A DNA stretch of 64,000 nucleotides, taken from Skeletonema tropicum. Its lineage: Eukaryota > Bacillariophyta > Thalassiosirophyceae > Thalassiosirales > Thalassiosiraceae. Shown here in pieces: positions 9,232-23,276 of the stretch; position 1 is the stretch's first letter; each line of letters opens with the position of its first letter. Below the pieces are notes generated by a model, which saw only the letters and a program-made list of their open reading frames with translations, was not told the origin of the DNA and made no database searches. The stretch is taken from assembly GCA_037178625.1 (NCBI GenBank), contig JAWZXG010000047.1, forward strand, positions 1 to 64,000. Reading direction: 5' to 3'. Made by a program: the position numbers and the translations under genes.

Positions 9232-10709
9232 TCAAGGTGCAAGTGCAGCTTTATCGCTGCCCAAAAACCAATCATCCTCAGACTCATCAAGAAAAGTAAG
9301 GAATCCAAGCCCAGTCTCATTGTCAGGTCCTTTCACACCGATATCTCTCACATACTTCTCATTGAGCACCTCACGGAGGCTTGCATCATGTTTGATAACG
9401 TCGCTGTGTACTTTCCACCCTCGGTCATTAGAGCCGCGACCAATCCACACACGTGGGGAGCAGCCATTGAAGTTCCTATGTATTGAGAAGAGAAGGAAGC
9501 ATTGATAATATTAATATTGTGAGGTAATGCTTACAGTAATGGTAATGCAAGCAAGAATGGATTGCTTGAACTGATACTGATAGATATCACCGGGAATTCA
9601 AACTTTATGCAAATGCAAACACTATCTACCATAAGCATAAGCATAAGATCTCTCTAGACATAGACATAAGTCAGACTTACCACTCATTTGATGAAGTCCT
9701 CCGCCGGGCTTGAAACTGTGGACGTCCACCCCGATACCCGCATAGTCGACTTGAGCATTGCTGTTGGAAAACCATGCAGTTGGAAGACCCTTGTACTTGC
9801 CTACTGCTGCGATGCTGATGACCTCTGGCCTCATCGCAGGATAGCTATTCATGTGTTCATGGGAGCAGAAAAGGGCATAAGGGACGCAAGATGAAGCGTT
9901 AGATGATATGAAACTGTGAATGAGAATGAGTCCAATCGCAGTCGCGCTGCAAACTTCTTACCTCCGTTCGTTTGTGAGAATATTGTCGTCTCCTTCGTTT
10001 CCAGCTGCGACGATCATAGGAACATTGTTCTCGTAAGCATATTTAACAGCGCGTCCGATTTCCCAGCTTGCAAATGGACCTCCAAGAGACATGTTGATCA
10101 CACATCGCATCCATCTTCCACAGCCTGTCTGATAGATCTTGCAATACTGATATCTATTCCATTCCCTTCCGCACCAAATACACGATAATTCGTAGATCTC
10201 TGCCTCAGGTGCCATCATGTGGAATAGTGCCTGCTACATGAGTACCATGGTCATCCTCAGATAGAGGAGTTCCATAGCGATGCCAAACTTGCTGCTTCAC
10301 TTGACCATGAAAGCCGGTATGGTCAGCGTCGACTCCACTATCAATGACAGCCACACGTACACCTTTGCCGTTCAGGCCAGCGGTGCGAAGCTTATCGGCG
10401 CCAGTCAATTTGACGCCAAGAGGGAGGTTGTCGAAGAAGGCCTCGTCTTCGACGTCCATCTGCTCAGCGCTCGCTGGCTTCCTGACGACTTTGGGTCTCG
10501 AAATCGAGTCTTGACAATCGTCAACCATGAGGAGAGGCTGCGCAGTCGCAGTCGCAGTGCTCTCAACATTGGTATTCAGCGCCGATGCTGACGAATAGTG
10601 CAGAGGAGCGAGAATGTGGAATCCTTGTAGGTACAGGTCCGAAGGCGAGAGCAGTGGGTGCTACTACTGCAGCAAGAGTAAGAGTGAGGGCGATGGGAGA
10701 GATCTTCAT
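9232..10709 (-). pseudogene. Subtilase copy 5, frameshifted
   Basis: Exon 3 (9232-9475) has a 2-bp GT duplication near 9407; exon 2 (9681-9844) is intact; exon 1 (9962-10709, +5 nt) has insertions near 10102, 10190, 10222 and 10575. The His region is intact but the frame around the SLGGP and N-terminal segments is disturbed. Likely sequencing error or a recently broken copy. Confidence 0.8.
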
Positions 10710-11571
10710 GTTCTTGTTCTTGTTTATGTTAGTTTAAGTATATTTTGTTTGTTTGATAAATTTTATGAGAGATGGTCATTGCCTTTTGCTTTTGCGGCGC
10801 TCTTTAAACAAGATCTTGATATCCAAGATCAGCTGTGTCGTACATCTTGAGCCAAGACCACATACTTACAGTTACAGCTGTGTCGTACATCGCTGATTGA
10901 TCTTGGTACAGCAAGTAGCCAGAAAGCTTCAGCTTTCAGCTGTCAGGTGTCAGAATCTTTGTCCACATAGGTACTTACGAAGGAGTCAGTACAAAGGCAA
11001 TCTGGCTTCAACTTCAACAAGGTACCTTGCTTCTCTACCACAGATAACGCAGGTACAACGCGAATGACTTCTATGTGATCTATCGAGCACCTTGCTTCTA
11101 CCAGAAGATAAAATGATCGATGTGAATTCTACTATTGTACCGAGCAGCTTGCTTCTCCACGAGAAAGCAAGTGATACATACTGAAAGAGCAGATGGCAGA
11201 TGGTATTGGTATTGGTATTGGTACTGGTACGCTCAAGCTCAAGCAAATATGTGATCACTGTTGAAGAGAAAGCACGTAAGCAGAAGTATGTATTGTATGC
11301 AGTACAAGTACAAGGGAGAGATTGGAAACATAGTGTGATCTCACTTGCAATGCAATAAATGTGGCAATGTGGATTCAAGTTCAAGATCAGATTCGGATTC
11401 GGAAGATAGCAACTTATCTATTTTATCCGGATTGACGGTCAAGTTAATCTGACAGCATTGTACTGCTTACTACACTTTCACTTTCAGCTTTGACCTTTTG
11501 CTTTTGGAATCATCACATTCATATACATATACCAAGAGGAAGGAGAGGACACATCTCGATCTCGATCTCAA

Positions 11572-13040
11572 TCAAGGTGCAAGTGCAGCTTTATCGCTGC
11601 CCAAAAACCAATCATCCTCAGACTCATCAAGAAAAGTAAGGAATCCAAGCCCAGTCTCATTGTCAGGTCCTTTCACACCGATATCTCTCACATACTTCTC
11701 ATTGAGCACCTCACGGAGGCTTGCATCATGTTTGATAACGTCGCTGTACTTTCCACCCTCGGTCATTAGAGCCGCGACCAATCCACACACGTGGGGAGCA
11801 GCCATTGAAGTTCCTATGTATTGAGAAGAGAAGGAAGCATTGATAATATTAATATTGTGAGGTAATGCTTACAGTAATGGTAATGCAGCAAGAATGGATT
11901 GCTTGAACTGATACTGATAGATATCACCGGGAATTCAAACTTTATGCAAATGCAAACACTATCTACCATAAGCATAAGCATAAGATCTCTCTAGACATAG
12001 ACATAGTCAGACTTACCACTCATTTGATGAAGTCCTCCGCCGGGCTTGAAACTGTGGACGTCCACCCCGATACCCGCATAGTCGACTTGAGCATTGCTGT
12101 TGGAAAACCATGCAGTTGGAAGACCCTTGTACTTGCCTACTGCTGCGATGCTGATGACCTCTGGCCTCATCGCAGGATAGCTATTCATGTGTTCATGGGA
12201 GCAGAAAAGGGCATAAGGGACGCAAGATGAAGCGTTAGATGATATGAAACTGTGAATGAGAATGAGTCCAATCGCAGTCGCGCTGCAAACTTCTTACCTC
12301 CGTTCGTTTGTGAGAATATTGTCGTCTCCTTCGTTTCCAGCTGCGACGATCATAGGAACATTGTTCTCGTAAGCATATTTAACAGCGCGTCCGATTTCCC
12401 AGCTTGCAAATGGACCTCCAAGAGACATGTTGATCACATCGCATCCATCTTCCACAGCCTGTCTGATAGATCTTGCAATACTGATATCTATTCCATTCCC
12501 TTCCGCACCAAATACACGATAATCGTAGATCTCTGCCTCAGGTGCCATCATGTGAATAGTGCCTGCTACATGAGTACCATGGTCATCCTCAGATAGAGGA
12601 GTTCCATAGCGATGCCAAACTTGCTGCTTCACTTGACCATGAAAGCCGGTATGGTCAGCGTCGACTCCACTATCAATGACAGCCACACGTACACCTTTGC
12701 CGTTCAGGCCAGCGGTGCGAAGCTTATCGGCGCCAGTCAATTTGACGCCAAGAGGGAGGTTGTCGAAGAAGGCCTCGTCTTCGACGTCCATCTGCTCAGC
12801 GCTCGCTGGCTTCCTGACGACTTTGGGTCTCGAAATCGAGTCTTGACAATCGTCAACCATGAGGAGAGGCTGCGCAGTCGCAGTCGCAGTGCTCTCAACA
12901 TTGGTATCAGCGCCGATGCTGACGAATAGTGCAGAGGAGCGAGAATGTGGAATCCTTGTAGGTACAGGTCCGAAGGCGAGAGCAGTGGGTGCTACTACTG
13001 CAGCAAGAGTAAGAGTGAGGGCGATGGGAGAGATCTTCAT
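11572..13040 (-). CDS. Subtilisin-like serine protease, copy 6
   Basis: Exons 12298-13040, 12017-12180 and 11572-11813 are intact; the product equals copy 2. The spacer to its left (10710-11571) has the canonical 862 bp. Confidence 0.92.
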
Positions 13041-13903
13041 GTTCTTGTTCTTGTTTATGTTAGTTTAAGTATATTTTGTTTGTTTGATAAATTTTATGAG
13101 AGATGGTCATTGCCTTTTGCTTTTGCGGCGCTCTTTAAACAAGATCTTGATATCCAAGATCAGCTGTGTCGTACATCTTGAGCCAAGACCACATACTTAC
13201 AGTTACAGCTGTGTCGTACATCGCTGATTGATCTTGGTACAGCAAGTAGCCAGAAAGCTTCAGCTTTCAGCTGTCAGGTGTCAGAATCTTTGTCCACATA
13301 GGTACTTACGAAGGAGTCAGTACAAAGGCAATCTGGCTTCAACTTCAACAAGGTACCTTGCTTCTCTACCACAGATAACGCAGGTACAACGCGAATGACT
13401 TCTATGTGATCTATCGAGCACCTTGCTTCTACCAGAAGATAAAATGATCGATGTGAATTCTACTATTGTACCGAGCAGCTTGCTTCTCCACGAGAAAGCA
13501 AGTGATACATACTGAAAGAGCAGATGGCAGATGGTATTGGTATTGGTATTGGTACTGGTACGCTCAAGCTCAAGCAAATATGTGATCACTGTTGAAGAGA
13601 AAGCACGTAAGCAGAAGTATGTATTGTATGCAGTACAAGTACAAGGGAGAGATTGGAAACATAGTGTGATCTCACTTGCAATGCAATAAATGTGGCAATG
13701 TGGATTCAAGTTCAAGATCAGATTCGGATTCGGAAGATAGCAACTTATCTATTTTTATCCGGATTGACGGTCAAGTTAATCTGACAGCATTGTACTGCTT
13801 ACTACACTTTCACTTTCAGCTTTGACCTTTTGCTTTTGGAATCATCACATTCATATACATATACCAAGAGGAAGGAGAGGACACATCTCGATCTCGATCT
13901 CAA

Positions 13904-15372
13904 TCAAGGTGCAAGTGCAGCTTTATCGCTGCCCAAAAACCAATCATCCTCAGACTCATCAAGAAAAGTAAGGAATCCAAGCCCAGTCTCATTGTCAGGT
14001 CCTTTCACACCGATATCTCTCACATACTTCTCATTGAGCACCTCACGGAGGCTTGCATCATGTTTGATAACGTCGCTGTACTTTCCACCCTCGGTCATTA
14101 GAGCCGCGACCAATCCACACACGTGGGGAGCAGCCATTGAAGTTCCTATGTATTGAGAAGAGAAGGAAGCATTGATAATATTAATATTGTGAGGTAATGC
14201 TTACAGTAATGGTAATGCAGCAAGAATGGATTGCTTGAACTGATACTGATAGATATCACCGGGAATTCAAACTTTATGCAAATGCAAACACTATCTACCA
14301 TAAGCATAAGCATAAGATCTCTCTAGACATAGACATAGTCAGACTTACCACTCATTTGATGAAGTCCTCCGCCGGGCTTGAAACTGTGGACGTCCACCCC
14401 GATACCCGCATAGTCGACTTGAGCATTGCTGTTGGAAAACCATGCAGTTGGAAGACCCTTGTACTTGCCTACTGCTGCGATGCTGATGACCTCTGGCCTC
14501 ATCGCAGGATAGCTATTCATGTGTTCATGGGAGCAGAAAAGGGCATAAGGGACGCAAGATGAAGCGTTAGATGATATGAAACTGTGAATGAGAATGAGTC
14601 CAATCGCAGTCGCGCTGCAAACTTCTTACCTCCGTTCGTTTGTGAGAATATTGTCGTCTCCTTCGTTTCCAGCTGCGACGATCATAGGAACATTGTTCTC
14701 GTAAGCATATTTAACAGCGCGTCCGATTTCCCAGCTTGCAAATGGACCTCCAAGAGACATGTTGATCACATCGCATCCATCTTCCACAGCCTGTCTGATA
14801 GATCTTGCAATACTGATATCTATTCCATTCCCTTCCGCACCAAATACACGATAATCGTAGATCTCTGCCTCAGGTGCCATCATGTGAATAGTGCCTGCTA
14901 CATGAGTACCATGGTCATCCTCAGATAGAGGAGTTCCATAGCGATGCCAAACTTGCTGCTTCACTTGACCATGAAAGCCGGTATGGTCAGCGTCGACTCC
15001 ACTATCAATGACAGCCACACGTACACCTTTGCCGTTCAGGCCAGCGGTGCGAAGCTTATCGGCGCCAGTCAATTTGACGCCAAGAGGGAGGTTGTCGAAG
15101 AAGGCCTCGTCTTCGACGTCCATCTGCTCAGCGCTCGCTGGCTTCCTGACGACTTTGGGTCTCGAAATCGAGTCTTGACAATCGTCAACCATGAGGAGAG
15201 GCTGCGCAGTCGCAGTCGCAGTGCTCTCAACATTGGTATCAGCGCCGATGCTGACGAATAGTGCAGAGGAGCGAGAATGTGGAATCCTTGTAGGTACAGG
15301 TCCGAAGGCGAGAGCAGTGGGTGCTACTACTGCAGCAAGAGTAAGAGTGAGGGCGATGGGAGAGATCTTCAT
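13904..15372 (-). CDS. Subtilisin-like serine protease, copy 7
   Basis: Exons 14630-15372, 14349-14512 and 13904-14145 are intact; the product equals copy 2. The preceding spacer has one extra T near 13751-13755. Confidence 0.92.
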
Positions 15373-16236
15373 GTTCTTGTTCTTGTTTATGTTAGTTTAA
15401 GTATATTTTGTTTGTTTGATAAATTTTATGAGAGATGGTCATTGCCTTTTGCTTTTGCGGCGCTCTTTAAACAAGATCTTGATATCCAAGATCAGCTGTG
15501 TCGTACATCTTGAGCCAAGACCACATACTTACAGTTACAGCTGTGTCGTACATCGCTGATTGATCTTGGTACAGCAAGTAGCCAGAAAGCTTCAGCTTTC
15601 AGCTGTCAGGTGTCAGAATCTTTGTCCACATAGGTACTTACGAAGGAGTCAGTACAAAGGCAATCTGGCTTCAACTTCAACAAGGTACCTTGCTTCTCTA
15701 CCACAGATAACGCAGGTACAACGCGAATGACTTCTATGTGATCTATCGAGCACCTTGCTTCTACCAGAAGATAAAATGATCGATGTGAATTCTACTATTG
15801 TACCGAGCAGCTTGCTTCTCCACGAGAAAGCAAGTGATACATACTGAAAGAGCAGATGGCAGATGGTATTGGTATTGGTATTGGTACTGGTACGCTCAAG
15901 CTCAAGCAAATATGTGATCACTGTTGAAGAGAAAGCACGTAAGCAGAAGTATGTAATTGTATGCAGTACAAGTACAAGGGAGAGATTGGAAACATAGTGT
16001 GATCTCACTTGCAATGCAATAAATGTGGCAATGTGGATTCAAGTTCAAGATCAGATTCGGATTCGGAAGATAGCAACTTATCTATTTTATCCGGATTGAC
16101 GGTCAAGTTAATCTGACAGCATTGTACTGCTTACTACACTTTCACTTTCAGCTTTGACCTTTTGCTTTTGGAATCATCACATTCATATACATATACCAAG
16201 AGGAAGGAGAGGACACATCTCGGATCTCGATCTCAA

Positions 16237-17713
16237 TCAAGGTGCAAGTGCAGCTTTATCGCCTGCCCCCCAAAAACCAATCATCCTCAGACTCATCAAG
16301 AAAAGTAAGGAATCCAAGCCCAGTCTCATTGTCAGGTCCTTTCACACCGATATCTCTCACATACTTCTCATTGAGCACCTCACGGAGGCTTGCATCATGT
16401 TTGATAACGTCGCTGTACTTTCCACCCTCGGTCATTAGAGCCGCGACCAATCCACACACGTGGGGAGCAGCCATTGAAGTTCCTATGTATTGAGAAGAGA
16501 AGGAAGCATTGATAATATTAATATTGTGAGGTAATGCTTACAGTAATGGTAATGCAGCAAGAATGGATTGCTTGAACTGATACTGATAGATATCACCGGG
16601 AATTCAAACTTTATGCAAATGCAAACACTATCTACCATAAGCATAAGCATAAGATCTCTCTAGACATAGACATAGTCAGACTTACCACTCATTTGATGAA
16701 GTCCTCCGCCGGGCTTGAAACTGTGGACGTCCACCCCGATACCCGCATAAGTCGACTTGAGCATTGCTGTTGGAAAACCATGCAGTTGGAAGACCCTTGT
16801 ACTTGCCTACTGCTGCGATGCTGATGACCTCTGGCCTCATTCGCAGGATAGCTATTCATGTGTTCATGGGAGCAGAAAAGGGCATAAGGGACGCAAGATG
16901 AAGCGTTAGATGATATGAAACTGTGAATGAGAATGAGTCCAATCGCAGTCGCGCTGCAAACTTCTTACCTCCGTTCGTTTGTGAGAATATTGTCGTCTCC
17001 TTCGTTTCCAGCTGCGACGATCATAGGAACATTGTTCTCGTAAGCATATTTAACAGCGCGTCCGATTTCCCAGCTTGCAAATGGACCTCCAAGAGACATG
17101 TTGATCACATCGCATCCATCTTCCACAGCCTGTCTGATAGATCTTGCAATACTGATATCTATTCCATTCCCTTCCGCACCAAATACACGATAATCGTAGA
17201 TCTCTGCCTCAGGTGCCATCATGTGAATAGTGCCTGCTACATGAGTACCATGGTCATCCTCAGATAGAGGAGTTCCATAGCGATGCCAAACTTGCTGCTT
17301 CACTTGACCATGAAAGCCGGTATGGTCAGCGTCGACTCCACTATCAATGACAGCCACACGTACACCTTTGCCGTTCAGGCCAGCGGTGCGAAGCTTATCG
17401 GCGCCAGTCAATTTGACGCCAAGAGGGAGGTTGTCGAAGAAGGCCTCGTCTTCGACGTCCATCTGCTCAGCGCTCGCTGGCTTCCTGACGACTTTGGGTC
17501 TCGAAATCGAGTCTTGACAATCGTCAACCATGAGGAGAGGCTGCGCAGTCGCAGTCGCAGTGCTCTCAACATTGGTATCAGCGCGCCGATGCTGACGAAT
17601 AGTGCAGAGGAGCGAGAATGTGGAATCCTTGTAGGTACAGGTCCGAAGGCGAGAGCAGTGGGTGCTACTACTGCAGCAAGAGTAAGAGTGAGGGCGATGG
17701 GAGAGATCTTCAT
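16237..17713 (-). pseudogene. Subtilase copy 8, frameshifted
   Basis: Exon 3 (16237-16482) carries four extra bases around the C-run at 16263-16270, so the C-terminus shifts and would stop early at 16256. Exon 2 has insertions near 16749 and 16841. Exon 1 (16969-17713) has a 2-bp GC duplication at 17583, which breaks the frame in the presequence region before Met61. The catalytic Asp/His half remains open from Met61. Confidence 0.8.
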
Positions 17714-18577
17714 GTTCTTGTTCTTGTTTATGTTAGTTTAAGTATATTTTGTTTGTTTGATAAATTTTATGAGAGATGGTCATTGCCTTTTGCTTTTGCG
17801 GCGCTCTTTAAACAAGATCTTGATATCCAAGATCAGCTGTGTCGTACATCTTGAGCCAAGACCACATACTTACAGTTACAGCTGTGTCGTACATCGCTGA
17901 TTGGATCTTGGTACAAGCAAGTAGCCAGAAAGCTTCAGCTTTCAGCTGTCAGGTGTCAGAATCTTTGTCCACATAGGTACTTACGAAGGAGTCAGTACAA
18001 AGGCAATCTGGCTTCAACTTCAACAAGGTACCTTGCTTCTCTACCACAGATAACGCAGGTACAACGCGAATGACTTCTATGTGATCTATCGAGCACCTTG
18101 CTTCTACCAGAAGATAAAATGATCGATGTGAATTCTACTATTGTACCGAGCAGCTTGCTTCTCCACGAGAAAGCAAGTGATACATACTGAAAGAGCAGAT
18201 GGCAGATGGTATTGGTATTGGTATTGGTACTGGTACGCTCAAGCTCAAGCAAATATGTGATCACTGTTGAAGAGAAAGCACGTAAGCAGAAGTATGTATT
18301 GTATGCAGTACAAGTACAAGGGAGAGATTGGAAACATAGTGTGATCTCACTTGCAATGCAATAAATGTGGCAATGTGGATTCAAGTTCAAGATCAGATTC
18401 GGATTCGGAAGATAGCAACTTATCTATTTTATCCGGATTGACGGTCAAGTTAATCTGACAGCATTGTACTGCTTACTACACTTTCACTTTCAGCTTTGAC
18501 CTTTTGCTTTTGGAATCATCACATTCATATACATATACCAAGAGGAAGGAGAGGACACATCTCGATCTCGATCTCAA

Positions 18578-20060
18578 TCAAGGTGCAAGTGCAGCTTTAT
18601 CGCTGCCCAAAAACCAATCATCCTTCAGACTCATCAAGAAAAGTAAGGAATCCAAGCCCAGTCTCATTGTCAGGTCCTTTCACACCGATATCTCTCACAT
18701 ACTTCTCATTGAGCACCTCACGGAGGCTTGCATCATGTTTGATAACGTCGCTGTACTTTCCACCCTCGGTCATTAGAGCCGCGACCAATCCACACACGTG
18801 GGGAGCAGCCATTGAAGTTCCTATGTATTGAGAAAGAGAAGGAAGCATTGATAATATTAATATTGTGAGGTAATGCTTACAGTAATGGTAATGCAGCAAG
18901 AATGGATTGCTTGAACTGATACTGATAGATATCACCGGGAATTCAAACTTTATGCAAATGCAAACACTATCTACCATAAGCATAAGCATAAGATCCTCTC
19001 TAGACATAGACATAGTCAGACTTACCACTCATTTGATGAAGTCCTCCGCCGGGGCTTGAAACTGTGGACGTCCACCCCGATACCCGCATAGTCGACTTGA
19101 GCATTGCTGTTGGAAAACCATGCAGTTGGAAGACCCTTGTACTTGCCTACTGCTGCGATGCTGATGACCTCTGGCCTCATCGCAGGATAGCTATTCATGT
19201 GTTCATGGGAGCAGAAAAGGGCATAAGGGACGCAAGATGAAGCGTTAGATGATATGAAACTGTGAATGAGAATGAGTCCAATCGCAGTCGCGCTGCAAAC
19301 TTCTTACCTCCGTTCGTTTGTGAGAATATTGTCGTCTCCTTCGTTTCCAGCTGCGACGATCATAGGAACATTGTTCTCGTAAGCAATATTTAACAGCGCG
19401 TCCGATTTCCCAGCTTGCAAATGGACCTCCAAGAGACATGTTGATCACATCGCATCCATCTTCCACAGCCTGTCTGATAGATCTTGCAATACTGATATCT
19501 ATTCCATTCCCTTCCGCACCAAATACACGATAATCGTAGATCTCTGCCTCAGGTGCCATCATGTGAATAGTGCCTGCTACATGAGTACCATGGTCATCCT
19601 CAGATAGAGGAGTTCCATAGCGATGCCAAACTTGCTGCTTCACTTGACCATGAAAGCCGGTATGGTCAGGCGTCGACTCCACTATCAATGACAGCCACAC
19701 GTACACCTTTGCCGTTCAGGCCAGCGGTGCGAAGCTTATCGGCGCCAGTCAATTTGACGCCAAGAGGGAGGTTGTCGAAGAAGGCCTCGTCTTCGACGTC
19801 CATCTGCTCAGCGCTCGCTGGCTTCCTGACGACTTTGGGTTTGGGTCTCGAAATCGAGAGTCTTGACAATCGTCAACCATGAGGAGAGGCTGCGCAGTCG
19901 CAGTCGCAGTGCTCTCAACATTGGTATCAGCGCCGATGCTGACGAATAGTGCAGAGGAGCGAGAATGTGGAATCCTTGTAGGTACAGGTCCGAAGGCGAG
20001 AGCAGTGGGTGCTACTACTGCAGCAAGAGTAAGAGTGAGGGCGATGGGAGAGATCTTCAT
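18578..20060 (-). pseudogene. Subtilase copy 9, frameshifted, with a 6-bp duplication
   Basis: Exon 3 (18578-18820) has one extra T near 18624, exon 2 (19026-19190) an extra G near 19054, and exon 1 (19308-20060, +10 nt) has insertions near 19386 and 19670, a duplicated TTTGGG at 19834-19845 and a 2-bp AG duplication near 19857. Confidence 0.8.
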
Positions 20061-20930
20061 GTTCTTGTTCTTGTTTATGTTAGTTTAAGTATATTTTGTT
20101 TGTTTGATAAATTTTTATGAGAGATGGTCATTGCCTTTTGCTTTTGCGGCGCTCTTTAAACAAGATCTTGATATCCAAGATCAGGCTGTGTCGTACATCT
20201 TGAGCCAAGACCACATACTTACAGTTACAGCTGTGTCGTACATCGCTGATTGATCTTGGTACAGCAAGTAGCCAGAAAGCTTCAGCTTTCAGCTGTCAGG
20301 TGTCAGAATCTTTGTCCACATAGGTACTTACGAAGGAGTCAGTACAAAGGCAATCTGGCTTCAACTTCAACAAGGTACCTTGCTTCTCTACCACAGATAA
20401 CGCAGGTACAACGCGAATGACTTCTATGTGATCTATCGAGCACCTTGCTTCTACCAGAAGATAAAATGATCGATGTGAATTCTACTATTGTACCGAGCAG
20501 CTTGCTTCTCCACGAGAAAGCAAGTGATACATACTGAAAGAGCAGATGGCAGATGGTATTGGTATTGGTATTGGTACTGGTACGCTCAAGCTCAAGCAAA
20601 TATGTGATCACTGTTGAAGAGAAAGCACGTAAGCAGAAGTATGTATTGTATGCAGTACAAGTACAAGGGAGAGATTGGAAACATAGTGTGATCTCACTTG
20701 CAATGCAATAAATGTGGCAATGTGGATTTCAAGTTCAAGATCAGATTCGGATTCGGAAGATAGGCAACTTATCTATTTTATCCGGATTGACGGTCAAGTT
20801 AATCTGACAGCATTGTACTGCTTACTACACTTTCACTTTCAGCTTTGACCTTTTGCTTTTGGAATCATCACAATTCATATACATATATACCAAGAGGAAG
20901 GAGAGGACACATCTCGATCTCGAATCTCAA

Positions 20931-22406
20931 TCAAGGTGCAAGTGCAGCTTTATCGGCTGCCCAAAAACCAATCATCCTCAGACTCATCAAGAAAAGTAAG
21001 GAATCCAAGCCCAGTCTCATTGTCAGGTCCTTTCACACCGATATATCTCTCACATACTTCTCATTGAGCACCTCACGGAGGCTTGCATCATGTTTGATAA
21101 CGTCGCTGTACTTTCCACCCTCGGTCATTAGAGCCGCGACCAATCCACACACGTGGGGAGCAGCCATTGAAGTTCCTATGTATTGAGAAGAGAAGGAAGC
21201 ATTGATAATATTAATATTGTGAGGTAATGCTTACAGTAATGGTAATGCAGCAAGAATGGATTGCTTGAACTGATTACTGATAGATATCACCGGGAATTCA
21301 AACTTTATGCAAATGCAAACACTATCTACCATAAGCATAAGCATAAGATCTCTCTAGACATAGACATAGTCAGACTTACCACTCATTTGATGAAGTCCTC
21401 CGCCGGGCTTGAAACTGTGGACGTCCACCCCGATACCCGCATAGTCGACTTGAGCATTGCTGTTGGAAAACCATGCAGTTGGAAGACCCTTGTACTTGCC
21501 TACTGCTGCGACGATGCTGATGACCTCTGGCCTCATCGCAGGATAGCTATTCATGTGTTCATGGGAGCAGAAAAGGGCATAAGGGACGCAAGATGAAGCG
21601 TTAGATGATATGAAACTGTGAATGAGAATGAGTCCAATCGCAGTCGCGCTGCAAACTTCTTACCTCCGTTCGTTTGTGAGAATATTGTCGTCTCCTTCGT
21701 TTCCAGCTGCGACGATCATAGGAACATTGTTCTCGTAAGCATATTTAACAGCGCGTCCGATTTCCCAGCTTGCAAATGGACCTCCAAGAGACATGTTGAT
21801 CACATCGCATCCATCTTCCACAGCCTGTCTGATAGATCTTGCAATACTGATATCTATTCCATTCCCTTCCGCACCAAATACACGATAATCGTAGATCTCT
21901 GCCTCAGGTGCCATCATGTGAATAGTGCCTGCTACATGAGTACCATGGTCATCCTCAGATAGAGGAGTTCCATAGCGATGCCAAACTTGCTGCTTCACTT
22001 GACCATGAAAGCCGGTATGGTCAGCGTCGACTCCACTATCAATGACAGCCACACGTACACCTTTGCCGTTCAGGCCAGCGGTGCGAAGCTTATCGGCGCC
22101 AGTCAATTTGACGCCAAGAGGGAGGTTGTCGAAGAAGGCCTTCGTCTTCGACGTCCATCTGCTCAGCGCTCGCTGCTTCCTGACGACTTTGGGTCTCGAA
22201 ATCGAGTCTTGACAATCGTCAACCATGAGGAGAGGCTGCGCAGTCGCAGTCGCAGTGCTCTCAACATTGGTATCAGCGCCGATGCTGACGAATAGTGCAG
22301 AGGAGCGAGAATGTGGAATCCTTGTAGGTACAGGTCCGAAGGCGAGAGCAGTGGGTGCTACTACTGCAGCAAGAGTAAGAGTGAGGGCGATGGGAGAGAT
22401 CTTCAT
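20931..22406 (-). pseudogene. Subtilase copy 10, altered by compensating indels
   Basis: Exon 1 (21664-22406) keeps its full length because a +1 at about 22141 is offset by a -1 at about 22175, replacing roughly residues 78-89 with unrelated sequence upstream of the catalytic domain. Exon 2 (21380-21546) has a 3-bp in-frame insertion (an extra Val near 21511). Exon 3 (20931-21175) has +1 near 20956 and a TA duplication near 21045, shifting the frame between them. The triad residues are all still encoded but the C-terminal segment is damaged. Confidence 0.75.
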
Positions 22407-23276
22407 GTTCTTGTTCTTGTTTATGTTAGTTTAAGTATATTTTGTTTGTTTGATAAATTTTTATGAGAGATGGTCATTGCCTTTTGCTTTTGCGGCGCTC
22501 TTTAAACAAGATCTTGATATCCAAGATCAGCTGTGTCGTACATCTTGAGCCAAGACCACATACTTACAGTTACAGCTGTGTCGTACATCGCTGGATTGAT
22601 CTTGGTACAGCAAGTAGCCAGAAAGCTTCAGCTTTCAGCTGTCAGGTGTCAGGAATCTTTGTCCACATAGGTACTTACGAAGGAGTCAGTACAAAGGCAA
22701 TCTGGCTTCAACTTCAACAAGGTACCTTGCTTCTCTACCACAGATAACGCAGGTACAACGCGAATGACTTCTATGTGATCTATCGAGCACCTTGCTTCTA
22801 CCAGAAGATAAAATGATCGATGTGAATTCTACTATTGTACCGAGCAGCTTGCTTCTCCACGAGAAAGCAAGTGATACATACTGAAAGAGCAGATGGCAGA
22901 TGGTATTGGTATTGGTATTGGTACTGGTACGCTCAAGCTCAAGCAAATATGTGATCACTGTTGAAGAGAAAGCACGTAAGCAGAAGTATGTATTGTATGC
23001 AGTACAAGTACAAGGGAGAGATTGGAAACATAAGTGTGATCTCACTTGCAATGCAATAAATGTGGCAATGTGGATTCAAGTTCAAGATCAGATTCGGATT
23101 CGGAAGATAGCAACTTATCTATTTTATCCGGATTGACGGTCAAGTTAAAATCTGACAGCATTGTACTGCTTACTACACTTTCACTTTCAGGCTTTGACCT
23201 TTTGCTTTTGGAATCATCACATTCATATACATATACCAAGAGGAAGGAAGAGGACACATCTCGATCTCGATCTCAA

